From Candidatus Melainabacteria bacterium (GTDB lineage: Bacteria; Cyanobacteriota; Vampirovibrionia; Obscuribacterales; Obscuribacteraceae): a stretch of DNA of 9,785 bases. Below are positions 1 through 6,124 of the stretch, one piece after another. The stretch is from NCBI GenBank assembly GCA_003151275.1, contig PLXC01000047.1:1-9785 (forward strand), in the 5' to 3' direction. The notes under the pieces are model-generated. The model saw only the letters and a program-made list of their open reading frames with translations, was not told where the DNA came from and did not search any database. The stretch's first letter is position 1, and every line of letters starts with the position of its first letter. Both the position numbers and the translations under genes were made by a program.

Positions 1-273
1 CGGTCACATCAGTCATGACCTCAGGACCCCTCGCACTACTATGTCCAGATGTTTCTCGACGTCGCTTCTGCGGGTGCTTATGGGGAGCTGACCGAAACAG
101 ACAGGCACGACATTTCGACTGCGGAAGACAGCGTCAAACGCTTGACCGCGCTCGTGAATAAAGTCCTTGACATGGAATCGGGTCAGCTCACACTGTGTTG
201 TGATATCACCTCGCTCAATCCTTTACTGGAGCGAGCACTCAGGGCGGTATCACCATGGGATCGATTGGCGTAG
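1..273 (+). pseudogene. Histidine kinase remnant (HisKA region), frameshifted and truncated
   Basis: The segment still encodes the dimerisation and phosphotransfer domain of a sensor histidine kinase. In the frame starting at base 2, bases 2-31 read GHISHDLRTP, a textbook H-box whose phospho-accepting His is at bases 14-16. The homologous continuation (MFLDVASAGAYGELTE, then RLTALVNKVLDMESGQLTL) lies in another frame from the ATG at 49. About two extra bases, or one lost base, near 44-48 therefore split the domain. The second frame runs through the end of the usual HisKA helix pair (LNPLLERALRAVSPW) and stops at 271-273, where an ATPase domain should follow. The LDMESGQL stretch also looks a few residues shorter than the usual LDxEKxESGxL form. 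The 5' part lies outside the window. I see no convincing N, G1 or G2 box downstream. The family assignment is firm; the frameshift could also be a sequencing error, but the missing ATPase domain argues for a real pseudogene. Confidence 0.75.
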
Positions 274-343
274 AAAACAACATGGTGCATGGAGAAGAAA
301 AAGGCAGTAAGTTTTGTCCATTCATGCCGGCTCCATATTATGG

Positions 344-499
344 ATGAGCTTGGCCAACCTGGTGTCGGCGTGCATGTGGGCAAGTAGTTTTGCAGCGATT
401 TTGAAACAAGAAGTACATACCATACACACGACACACAAAGCTGCTTCCGGCAAGAACTTCAACGCCAAAGAAGCTGTCCAGTCTGCCAAAGATCTATAA
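344..499 (+). CDS. Possible small protein upstream of the 517-939 gene (doubtful)
   Basis: This 51-codon frame starts at ATG 344, and the frame is open from 314. It begins with a mildly hydrophobic stretch (LANLVSACMWASSFAAIL) followed by a polar, Lys-rich tail ending in KEAVQSAKDL. The stop lies 17 bases before the next start, and the ribosome binding site of that next gene sits in the gap, so it could be a leader cistron. No Shine-Dalgarno precedes ATG 344 and I recognise no family. It may equally be part of the decaying kinase region to its left. Confidence 0.15.
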   Translation: MSLANLVSACMWASSFAAILKQEVHTIHTTHKAASGKNFNAKEAVQSAKDL

Positions 500-516
500 T
501 TAGAGGAGAGACAATT

Positions 517-939
517 ATGTCCAAGCATCATCATGAAAGTCATACGTTTGCAGCGCAAGCAATCGAGGGGCAGGTTGCGTCGAGCTGTGAAGGGTCAGGC
601 TATGAACTGGCAAACAGAGTTTTGAGCGAAACGCAGTATGCGAGCCCGGGGAAATGGAGCCAGAATAATCTGAACTATCCCTCGTCGCTAGAATGCACCA
701 ACTGTTACGCTGAGGCAATACCTGCCTGTTCAGGTGGATTCACCAAGGCAGAATTAGCAGGTTTTCCTCCAGCTAATCCGATTGCGTTGCGGGCTGCCGA
801 AGCTTATCCAGGCGGGCAGGGAACATTGGAGAAGATGGGAGGCGCACTGAGATCTGTCGGCAGATTCTTGGGAATTAAGCCCTCTGAATCTGATCGTATT
901 GGCACTCAGAACTTCAAAGCCACCTGGGACGAATTCTAA
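517..939 (+). CDS. Hypothetical protein, 140 aa, His-rich N-terminus
   Basis: I do not recognise the family. The start is well supported: AGGAG at 504-508 sits 8 bases before ATG 517. The protein begins MSKHHHESH, has no signal peptide or membrane segment, and looks soluble. It contains four cysteines (residues 24, 60, 63 and 71), with a CxxC pair at 60-63 inside ECTNCYAEAIPAC that could bind a metal. Residues 104-123 (LEKMGGALRSVGRFLGIKPS) look like one amphipathic helix. It faces the 249-residue gene at 1243-1992 convergently. That protein also begins MSK followed by a polar, His-containing N-terminus and has an equally strong ribosome binding site, so the two may belong to one lineage-specific set of small cytoplasmic proteins. 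That link is a guess. Confidence 0.7.
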   Translation: MSKHHHESHTFAAQAIEGQVASSCEGSGYELANRVLSETQYASPGKWSQNNLNYPSSLECTNCYAEAIPACSGGFTKAELAGFPPANPIALRAAEAYPGGQGTLEKMGGALRSVGRFLGIKPSESDRIGTQNFKATWDEF

Positions 940-995
940 CCCCAATATCTTTCTGAGTGCTCCGCATGTTAAAGAGAGGATGCTTAAGCTTACGT

Positions 996-1036
996 GTCCT
1001 CGATTGTCAAAGCCATGTACCTGCGACTTCGAGGAC
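996..1036. repeat. Inverted repeat, 8-bp perfect arms
   Basis: GTCCTCGA at 996-1003 pairs exactly with TCGAGGAC at 1029-1036 across a 25-base loop. It lies 57 bases past the stop of the 517-939 gene. No T-tract follows, so a terminator role is uncertain. Confidence 0.4.
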
Positions 1037-1147
1037 TTCGCTCTTGACCATCATTCCACGATGTCCGCAATCAGGTCCTGTTGATCTGAGAGGTTATGTG
1101 GACAAAGATGCCGTGACCGCAGAGAGCTAAAAACTGTGGGGTGGGTG

Positions 1148-1201
1148 GCAGACACCATTGACATAGTACTTCAGTGGTGCAAGTAGCACGAAAGTGTCTG
1201 C
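1148..1201. repeat. Nested inverted repeats between convergent genes
   Basis: The outer arms GCAGACAC (1148-1155) and GTGTCTGC (1194-1201) are perfectly complementary over 8 bp. Inside lies a second hairpin, CACCATTGA (1153-1161) with TCAGTGGTG (1171-1179), pairing over 9 bp with one G-U wobble and a 9-base loop. The two stems share bases 1153-1155, so they are partly alternative. The structure lies just beyond the stop of the minus-strand gene ending at 1243 and may help end transcription from one or both sides, although no U-tract is present. Confidence 0.45.
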
Positions 1202-1242
1202 TCGCTTGCAGGTTGTTATTCCATTTCTGGCGACAGAAGAAG

Positions 1243-1992
1243 CTAAAACAAATCGAATACTGCGTGCGCAACACCATTTAGAGCGTGACTGACACCCTTG
1301 TAGGCGTCTTTTGCGATATCAACTGTTTCGTGTTTCATGCCAGATGCGATGTCACTCAAAGCCTTTCCTGGGTGGCCGGTGATGAGATCCGCAGGAGCTT
1401 TAATTCCGAAATCAAATGCTCCTTTAACGACATTGATAGGAACATCTATACCGTCTCCAGCAACGCGTGCCACAGTCTCGACTGTGTCGATACCAGCGTG
1501 TAATGGATGCGATAGCACATCAGCAACAGGTTTCACCGCGCTGAGTACACCCTTGGCGCCGTCCCAAAGTGGATCGAAGGTCAATTCTTTGATTCCGTTG
1601 AATTCATCTTTGACGAAGGCTCCCGGATGCCCCGTTACAAGATTCCCGAACCCTTTCGCACCATCGATGATGCCCTTCGCAGGATCGATGATGCCAGCTT
1701 TGACGAAATCGATGCCGGCACCGAATTCGTCTTTCGCTGTATTGAATACGAGGTGACCCGTATCATCAATTGCCTTCCAACCGAGCTGAAGAGGCTGCGA
1801 AATAGCTGTGCCGGGCATCACATATAGTTCAGGATGGTGAGCAAGGTAGTTCGGATCGCGCAAGAACTGGTCAGATTCTTTGTAGAATGCTTTAGGTCCC
1901 ATGCCAATTTCGCCTAAAAGTGTTTCACCTACTTGGTCTACTAGCGATGGAGAATGTCCATTGTGCGCGCTACTGTTTTCCAGCTTAGACAT
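1243..1992 (-). CDS. Hypothetical repeat protein, 249 aa (TGHPG repeats)
   Basis: I do not recognise the family. The start is secure: an AGGAGGA sequence (complement of 1999-2005) lies 6-7 bases before the ATG at 1992. The protein has no signal peptide or strong membrane helix. It starts with a polar MSKLENSSAHNGHSPS segment. From about residue 76 it consists of degenerate repeats near 42 residues long, anchored on TGH at 78-80, TGHPG at 120-124, SHP at 161-163 and TGHPG at 205-209. Between the anchors are Ala/Gly/Val/Ile-rich, amphipathic-looking helices with recurring KG(V/A) and D(x)AK motifs. Repeats 118-149 and 203-234 align without gaps with about 15 of 32 identities. This resembles helical, lipid-associating or toxin-like scaffold proteins only in general texture; no function can be named. 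It is divergent from the exported beta-helix gene at 2159. Confidence 0.85.
   Translation of the reverse strand: MSKLENSSAHNGHSPSLVDQVGETLLGEIGMGPKAFYKESDQFLRDPNYLAHHPELYVMPGTAISQPLQLGWKAIDDTGHLVFNTAKDEFGAGIDFVKAGIIDPAKGIIDGAKGFGNLVTGHPGAFVKDEFNGIKELTFDPLWDGAKGVLSAVKPVADVLSHPLHAGIDTVETVARVAGDGIDVPINVVKGAFDFGIKAPADLITGHPGKALSDIASGMKHETVDIAKDAYKGVSHALNGVAHAVFDLF
1291..1767 (-). repeat. Coding region of four ~42-residue protein repeats
   Basis: This corresponds to residues 76-234 of the 249-residue protein. Histidines 80, 122, 162 and 207 mark the same position in each unit, with spacings of 42, 40 and 45 residues. The DNA copies have diverged, so this is an old internal duplication rather than a recent tandem array. 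Confidence 0.6.
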
Positions 1993-2158
1993 GCTGATTC
2001 CTCCTGCTATGTCGATGCGGCGAGACGCAGTGCGACAGCAAAATCATCGGGCCCGGGATGGCTTCCGATCGGTTAGTAATAGATATTGGGGCCCATTGAC
2101 TATCGCATAATTTCTGAATTTTAGCTAGGTTTTCAAGAGGAATTTAATAAAAAATTTC
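1993..2158. promoter_or_regulatory. Divergent promoter region
   Basis: This 166-base spacer must hold the promoters of both the minus-strand gene (start 1992) and the plus-strand exoprotein gene (start 2159). On the plus strand CATAAT at 2106-2111 is one mismatch from a -10 box, and TTGACT at 2096-2101 resembles a -35 box, but no perfect pair with 16-18 base spacing is visible. The left part carries short GC palindromes (CGGGCCCG at 2048-2055 and CCGATCGG near 2066-2073). The right part, next to the exoprotein gene, is strongly AT-rich. Confidence 0.3.
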
Positions 2159-4558
2159 ATGCTAATCAATTTCGATACTTTAGAGGATGAACTTTCACGT
2201 TTAGTGTCAGCAATCGCGCCCTTGCAATTACGACTACGATCACGATTGTGTTTGGTGATTGTCTGTCTGTTTGTGTTTGAGACCAGCGCCTATGCTCGCC
2301 CCGAAATCCTGAACTGGTCTAATATCGCCGGACCGAATGACGTCGTCAATCTCCAGGGCGACGACTTTGGTGCACGATCCACTGTCTGGTGCTCCACCAC
2401 TGGCGGTGCTGCCAAACAATTGCCGATAATAAATTGGGGAAATAATGTTCTGCATTTTCGATTGCCTTCGGTCTTAGGACTTTACGGCGTATTCGTTCGC
2501 AAAGGCGATGAAGTTAGCAACACCGTTTATCCCAATCGGGCAAATCCGATGCACTTCGATACTCCAGAAGCTGCAGCTGGAGGCTCGTTTCGTATCTTCG
2601 GTCGCAACCTATTTGTTGCCGGTTGCACACCGAAAGTCACGCTCGTGTCTAGGTACAATAATTTTAACGCCACCATTAATGGTGGAGGTGCCTACAATGT
2701 ATTGTCAGTTAGAACTCCGGCAAAAATACCTCTTGGCGAATATATTGTCTACGTCTCGAATGGTATGGGCAACCAATCGGTGTCGAAAGTTGCGGCGCCC
2801 ATGCCGATCACCATTCGCGCTCCCGGTCCCGATACATTCAACATAGGTGTTCCGTGGGCAGGGGATCTGACGTTTGGCAATAATGTCTACAATGTTCGGA
2901 CGGACAAACGACTGAGCCTACATGCGATTGGGAACGGTATCAACAACGATCAGCAGGCAATTCAAAGCGCCATCAAGATTGCCGGTGAGGCGGGTGGTGG
3001 AGTTGTCTACCTTCCGAAAGGCACCTATAAGTTGGCGTCACCATCCGGGGCTCTGATGAATTTTGCAAGTAATGTTGTGGTCCAAGGAGCCGGTCAAGGC
3101 ATTACCACTATCAACTATGGATACGGTAAACCAGGTGCAGGCTTAGACTTGGCATTATTCTTTCAGGTGTCCAAATGTGGAATTTGCGATCTGTCAATCA
3201 GGAATTTGAATAAGCACAACCGATGGAAGAACATAAAGACAATAACGAACGAAGGCAGCGAAATTAGCCAACTGTTTTTAGCGCGAGTCACAGCTGATTT
3301 TCAAAATGGTTTCCGAATCGATCTTAAAGGAGATCGAATTGTGGTGGAGAATTGTGATCTGACTTCAGATTACAGCCTGCTCTTCATGGGCACATGCACC
3401 AATGCTCGCATCTTCAACACCAAGTTGACACAGACACTCGGCGTTCATTTAGATCTCACTCAAAGCAATCAGTGTGTCGTTGAAGATAACACGTTTTGTT
3501 TGAATGCTAGCAATGAAAAATTAGTGGAAGGAAACGTTCGTCACGGCATAGCAATCGGATTTGCGCACAACCTTGCCATCCTCAATAACACGTGGACGGT
3601 CATTAACGGCAATCCAACCTACAACAACGATGGCGAGTCAATATTAAGTGAAGGTGGCGCAGGCATACGGACGGGAGAAGAAACCGGCGAAGTCGAAAGC
3701 ACCAGAGGTACCACCATCGAAGTGAGTAAGGAGATTCCTTACGTCGAAGGCACCGTGATTGCTATCATCAAAGGAAAAGGCACAGGACAGTGGCGCTCCA
3801 TTACTGCACGCCGCGCTCACGCGGTCACTGTTGCCAGTCCATGGGCTGTGAGTCCCGACAGCACGTCCAGCTACTCGATATTTGTTTGGAGCAATCAAAA
3901 CACGACAATCGCAGGAAATACTTTCAATAATTGGTTGCGCGGAGTTTGGCCTTATCAAGGCAGCACCACTGACACTCAGATTTCCAACAATCATTTCAAT
4001 AATATGGACGGCATATTTTTTGAACCATGCCAAAACATAACCAACGGCAATGGGCAGTTCAACCCGGTTTGGAATACGATCGTTGATGACAATGTACTTA
4101 CAAGCTTCACGATTGTATCGTCAGAACCTAAGCAAAAACCAACAGCAACCTATATCAATTTCACCGGCGACCTTCAACAAACGTCCGATTTGATCGGCAC
4201 AATGGCTCTCAACAATCAGGTGTACAACAACATCATTAATGGTACCGGTGCGACCTTTTTCGAGAACGACCCGGCTCAGACAGAAGGCTACTGCAACTAT
4301 CTGCGTGTGGAAGCTCCTCATTACAATGACCAGTCCATCCCGGCCATGCTTGGTACTGTGTTCCAAAGGAACAGGTCCAATAACTGCGGTGTCCAAGCCT
4401 ATCTCTTGAATGGTGGAGACTATCAGACCACTCTCGCGGATTGTACTGAGAAGGGCAGTGCTAAGACTCTTACCGATTCCACGAATTACTGGAATACGCC
4501 TGGAACGCATCCATCAGTCGAAACAATTTGGGCGCCACCAACTCCCGACGATGAATGA
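2159..4558 (+). CDS. Secreted right-handed beta-helix protein with IPT/TIG-like segments (pectate lyase 3 superfamily)
   Basis: The product is probably an exported carbohydrate-binding or carbohydrate-cleaving protein. Residues 26-46 form a signal peptide: RLRSR, then the hydrophobic core LCLVIVCLFVF, with likely cleavage after SAYA at residue 46. The n-region before it is unusually long. Residues 48-130 and 133-218 look like two beta-sandwich IPT/TIG-type segments (DVVNLQGDDFG; GSFRIFGRNLF). Residues about 253-295 (IGNGINNDQQAIQSAI, then GGGVVYLPKGTYKL) are the classic opening of the pectate-lyase-3 fold. Beta-helix rungs with repeated asparagines follow to about residue 760. Residues about 500-575 form an inserted segment with the GTGQWRSI and PWAVSPDSTSSYSI motifs seen in other beta-helix exoproteins. 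No catalytic triad can be assigned, so substrate and reaction are unknown. The start is uncertain: the AGAGGA at 2136-2141 is about 17 bases from ATG 2159, and GTG 2204 or TTG 2222 would give a more normal signal peptide. Confidence 0.85.
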   Translation: MLINFDTLEDELSRLVSAIAPLQLRLRSRLCLVIVCLFVFETSAYARPEILNWSNIAGPNDVVNLQGDDFGARSTVWCSTTGGAAKQLPIINWGNNVLHFRLPSVLGLYGVFVRKGDEVSNTVYPNRANPMHFDTPEAAAGGSFRIFGRNLFVAGCTPKVTLVSRYNNFNATINGGGAYNVLSVRTPAKIPLGEYIVYVSNGMGNQSVSKVAAPMPITIRAPGPDTFNIGVPWAGDLTFGNNVYNVRTDKRLSLHAIGNGINNDQQAIQSAIKIAGEAGGGVVYLPKGTYKLASPSGALMNFASNVVVQGAGQGITTINYGYGKPGAGLDLALFFQVSKCGICDLSIRNLNKHNRWKNIKTITNEGSEISQLFLARVTADFQNGFRIDLKGDRIVVENCDLTSDYSLLFMGTCTNARIFNTKLTQTLGVHLDLTQSNQCVVEDNTFCLNASNEKLVEGNVRHGIAIGFAHNLAILNNTWTVINGNPTYNNDGESILSEGGAGIRTGEETGEVESTRGTTIEVSKEIPYVEGTVIAIIKGKGTGQWRSITARRAHAVTVASPWAVSPDSTSSYSIFVWSNQNTTIAGNTFNNWLRGVWPYQGSTTDTQISNNHFNNMDGIFFEPCQNITNGNGQFNPVWNTIVDDNVLTSFTIVSSEPKQKPTATYINFTGDLQQTSDLIGTMALNNQVYNNIINGTGATFFENDPAQTEGYCNYLRVEAPHYNDQSIPAMLGTVFQRNRSNNCGVQAYLLNGGDYQTTLADCTEKGSAKTLTDSTNYWNTPGTHPSVETIWAPPTPDDE

Positions 4559-4603
4559 TGTTGATATTGGACTAATTTATTGGGTTAGATTTTTGATAGG
4601 ATA

Positions 4604-4780
4604 ATGCGTAAAATTCGCGAAGTGGACCCTTCAGCAAATGATAATGAGTGTGTGCTTTGCACTTTGGACATCATCCACTGTACTCAACATTTGGCTTACA
4701 AGGTTCAGTCATATAATGAGTATACGAAACACAGTACAACACGATGTTACTCATGTTCACACGAGTCCGCCGAGCATTAA
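4604..4780 (+). CDS. Possible small Cys-rich (zinc-ribbon-like) protein, 58 aa
   Basis: ATG 4604 opens a 58-codon frame. It begins MRKIREVDPS and contains two CxxC pairs, C16-VL-C19 and C48-YS-C51, 28 residues apart, plus His25, Cys26 and His29 between them. The two-knuckle layout is that of a small zinc-ribbon or zinc-finger domain. The amino-acid composition looks more coding-like than the other frames here. TAGGA at 4597-4601 is too close to the ATG to be a good ribosome binding site. A TTGATA at 4561-4566 could be a -35 box, with a poor -10. The stop TAA shares its last A with an ATG (4780) that opens the next small frame. I cannot name a family, and the frame may instead be chance or the remnant of a larger gene. 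Confidence 0.3.
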   Translation: MRKIREVDPSANDNECVLCTLDIIHCTQHLAYKVQSYNEYTKHSTTRCYSCSHESAEH

Positions 4781-4941
4781 TGGTTGTAGTCGTCTTCCTA
4801 TCGACACAGAGGGCAGCCGGAAAGTTAACTGACGCAGTAATGCAAAAAATTGAGGACAGCTTAAGAGAGCAACGACTTAATGACATAAGCTATTCCTTCA
4901 ACGTGCAACTCTCGCATTTGCAACCTCCTGCCGATTTTTAA
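4780..4941 (+). CDS. Possible small protein overlapping the 58-aa ORF by one base
   Basis: ATG 4780 lies in a TAATG junction with the stop of the preceding small frame, a common arrangement for translational coupling. The 53-residue product starts MVVVVFLSTQRAAG. It continues with a charged helical segment (KLTDAVMQKIEDSLREQR) and ends LNDISYSFNVQLSHLQPPADF. The frame is also open upstream to ATG 4744. That start would add MLLMFTRVRRAL and create a signal-peptide-like N-terminus (basic, then hydrophobic, then STQRAAG). No Shine-Dalgarno precedes either start and no family is recognised. It could be a small exported protein or a decayed fragment. Confidence 0.25.
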   Translation: MVVVVFLSTQRAAGKLTDAVMQKIEDSLREQRLNDISYSFNVQLSHLQPPADF

Positions 4942-5028
4942 CGGCGTCCGATAATGTCCTTTATGTTTCAATTGCTAGAACTCGAAAGCTGAAGATTGGC
5001 TCAAGACAATCATTTTAGGCTCAATTAT

Positions 5029-5175
5029 TCAGCAGATAAAAACCGCTCTTTTTTTGGCAGCACTATATTTGGTGGCAACACCGCTCGGATGAACAAATGT
5101 GCGCTCACCGTTTGTAGCAATGCTCATTTTCAAACCGGTCTGTTTCATCACGTCATACGAATAGTCAGGTTCAAA
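5029..5175 (-). pseudogene. Minus-strand coding remnant, 48 codons
   Basis: Read on the minus strand, 5175 down to 5029 gives an open frame with strikingly protein-like composition: FEPDYSYDVMKQTGLKMS, then IATNGERTFVHPSGVATKYS, then a stop after KRAVFIC. A stop codon lies directly upstream in the same frame (complement of 5176-5178). The only internal ATG (complement of 5146-5148) has no ribosome binding site, so the piece cannot be expressed as a normal gene. It looks like the 3' end of a gene that lost its front. I cannot name the family. Confidence 0.3.
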
Positions 5176-5275
5176 TCAAGTTTCCGAACGCAATCATCTG
5201 GTAGACAACAAAAAAACACTCAGATAAATCTGCATCGATGATTCGTCATCAACTAATAGATACACACATAACGCC

Positions 5276-5299
5276 AAAGTTGAATCAAATCTCAACTTT
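5276..5299. promoter_or_regulatory. Perfect 8-bp dyad upstream of the response regulator
   Basis: AAAGTTGA (5276-5283) and TCAACTTT (5292-5299) are exact inverted copies around an 8-base centre. The dyad ends 34 bases before the candidate -35 box and 97 bases before the regulator start. That placement suits an activator or autoregulatory site for a dimeric regulator. OmpR-family proteins more often use direct repeats, so the binding protein is open. A hairpin role is also possible, but no T-tract follows. Confidence 0.4.
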
Positions 5300-5333
5300 C
5301 GTCTGCTCCTAAGCTTCGAACGCTATCGTTTCT

Positions 5334-5362
5334 TTGCAAAGCTCACAATTCCTTTACATATT
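5334..5362 (+). promoter_or_regulatory. Candidate promoter of the regulator-kinase operon
   Basis: TTGCAA at 5334-5339 (4 of 6 to the -35 consensus) is followed after exactly 17 bases by CATATT at 5357-5362 (4 of 6 to the -10 consensus). It lies 35 bases before the regulator's ATG, leaving a short leader with the AG-rich ribosome binding site. Moderate match only. Confidence 0.3.
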
Positions 5363-5396
5363 CGTAGTTTAATTGTTGCTGAAAGAAGAGAAAGAT

Positions 5397-6122
5397 ATGG
5401 TCCATCCCCCATCAGTTCCGGCTCCAGAGCCAATGCAACTTTTAATCGTTGATGACGATATAAAATACTGCCGCCTAATTTCGGAATATTTGTCTCGGTA
5501 CGATTTTGTCGTTTCGTTTGTCCACGATGGCGCGCAAGCGTTACAGTCAGCCGTCTCAAAACCATGGGATGCCATCATTCTCGACATCATGTTGCCGGGA
5601 ATGAGTGGCTACGAGATCCTGCGAAAGTTGCGCGAATCCTCAAACGTTCCGGTATTAATGCTTACCGCCCTCAGCGATGAAACAGATCGCATTGTCGGTT
5701 TAGAGATCGGCGCTGATGACTATCTTCCCAAAAGCTTTTCACCCAGAGAACTTCTAGCGCGCTTGCGAGCTGTTCTCCGTCGTAGCGCCAGAACGCAGTC
5801 AACTACGTCGAACGAAATCGTTGTCGGCTGCATACACATAGATCTGCTTACTAGAAAAGTAACAGTTGAAGATCTGATAGTCGCGCTAACAGCTGTGGAA
5901 TTTGACTTGCTCTTAGTGCTTGCCCAAACTCCACATAGAATCAGATCCCGCGAGCAAATTCTCAATGACATACGCGATCGAACTTACGATATTACAGACC
6001 GATCTATCGACGTGCATATTTCGTCGTTGCGTAAAAAACTCGGAGACGATGCAAAAAATCCTCGTTTCATCAGAACGATTCGATCTGCCGGTTATATGCT
6101 TGTAGACTCCGCTAGAGGTTGA
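5397..6122 (+). CDS. OmpR/CpxR-type response regulator, 241 aa
   Basis: This is a two-component transcription factor that should be phosphorylated by the kinase encoded next to it. The N-terminal receiver domain (about residues 14-130) shows the acidic pair in LLIVDDD (D19-D21), the phospho-acceptor D63 in IILDIMLPG, T90 in MLTA, Y109 and K112. The C-terminal winged-helix DNA-binding domain (about 145-238) ends in the family signature RSIDVHISSLRKKLGDD followed by RTIRSAGYML. ATG 5397 is preceded by an AGAAGAG sequence at about 6 bases. The frame is open from TTG 5373, and ATG 5433 would remove a Pro-rich 12-residue N-terminal tail that is unusual for the family. One oddity is that the usual cis-proline after the conserved Lys is Ser (LPKSFSPREL instead of LPKPF). 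The domain order, length and cotranscribed CpxA-like kinase make CpxR/RstA-like the best description; targets are unknown. Confidence 0.95.
   Translation: MVHPPSVPAPEPMQLLIVDDDIKYCRLISEYLSRYDFVVSFVHDGAQALQSAVSKPWDAIILDIMLPGMSGYEILRKLRESSNVPVLMLTALSDETDRIVGLEIGADDYLPKSFSPRELLARLRAVLRRSARTQSTTSNEIVVGCIHIDLLTRKVTVEDLIVALTAVEFDLLLVLAQTPHRIRSREQILNDIRDRTYDITDRSIDVHISSLRKKLGDDAKNPRFIRTIRSAGYMLVDSARG
6114..6118 (+). promoter_or_regulatory. Ribosome binding site deciding the kinase start
   Basis: AGAGG lies inside the last codons of the response regulator, 6 bases before GTG 6125. The alternative in-frame TTG at 6119, which overlaps the regulator's TGA, touches the AGAGG directly and is too close to use it. 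GTG 6125 is therefore preferred. Confidence 0.6.
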
Positions 6123-6124
6123 GC

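Larger units (their letters stand above)
940..1242. other. Gene-free convergent spacer
   Basis: This 303-base stretch separates the 3' ends of two convergent genes. It holds two inverted repeats, listed separately. A 54-codon plus-strand frame (966-1130) ends in a plausible-looking segment (GPVDLRGYVDKDAVTAES), but it has no ribosome binding site and no recognisable family, so I do not call it a gene. I see no tRNA, no CRISPR and no clear U-tract terminator. Confidence 0.5.
4559..5396. other. Long region without a confident gene
   Basis: These 838 bases lie between the exoprotein gene and the response regulator. They hold two small overlapping ORFs (4604-4780 and 4780-4941), a minus-strand coding remnant (5029-5175), a dyad (5276-5299) and a candidate promoter (5334-5362), each listed separately. 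I see no clear terminator after the exoprotein gene, no tRNA and no mobile-element end. Confidence 0.5.

Noticed and set aside
274..410. Frame DELGQPGVGVHVGK near 345-386 as a possible G2 box of the decayed kinase
   Set aside because: Similarity to GxGLGLxxxK is slight, it is followed at once by a stop, and no G1 or N box precedes it in any frame.
966..1130. 54-codon plus-strand ORF ending GPVDLRGYVDKDAVTAES
   Set aside because: No ribosome binding site, no recognised family, and it overlaps the inverted repeat at 996-1036.
2045..2073. GC palindromes CGGGCCCG and CCGATCGG in the divergent spacer as operators
   Set aside because: Each is a short single palindrome of restriction-site type with no repeat or promoter alignment. 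Not enough to call a binding site.
5184..5275. Minus-strand frame reading LLVDDESSMQIYL, like the start of a receiver domain
   Set aside because: It runs only a few dozen codons before a stop, and no phospho-acceptor or lysine region of a receiver follows in any frame at the right distance. Probably chance.
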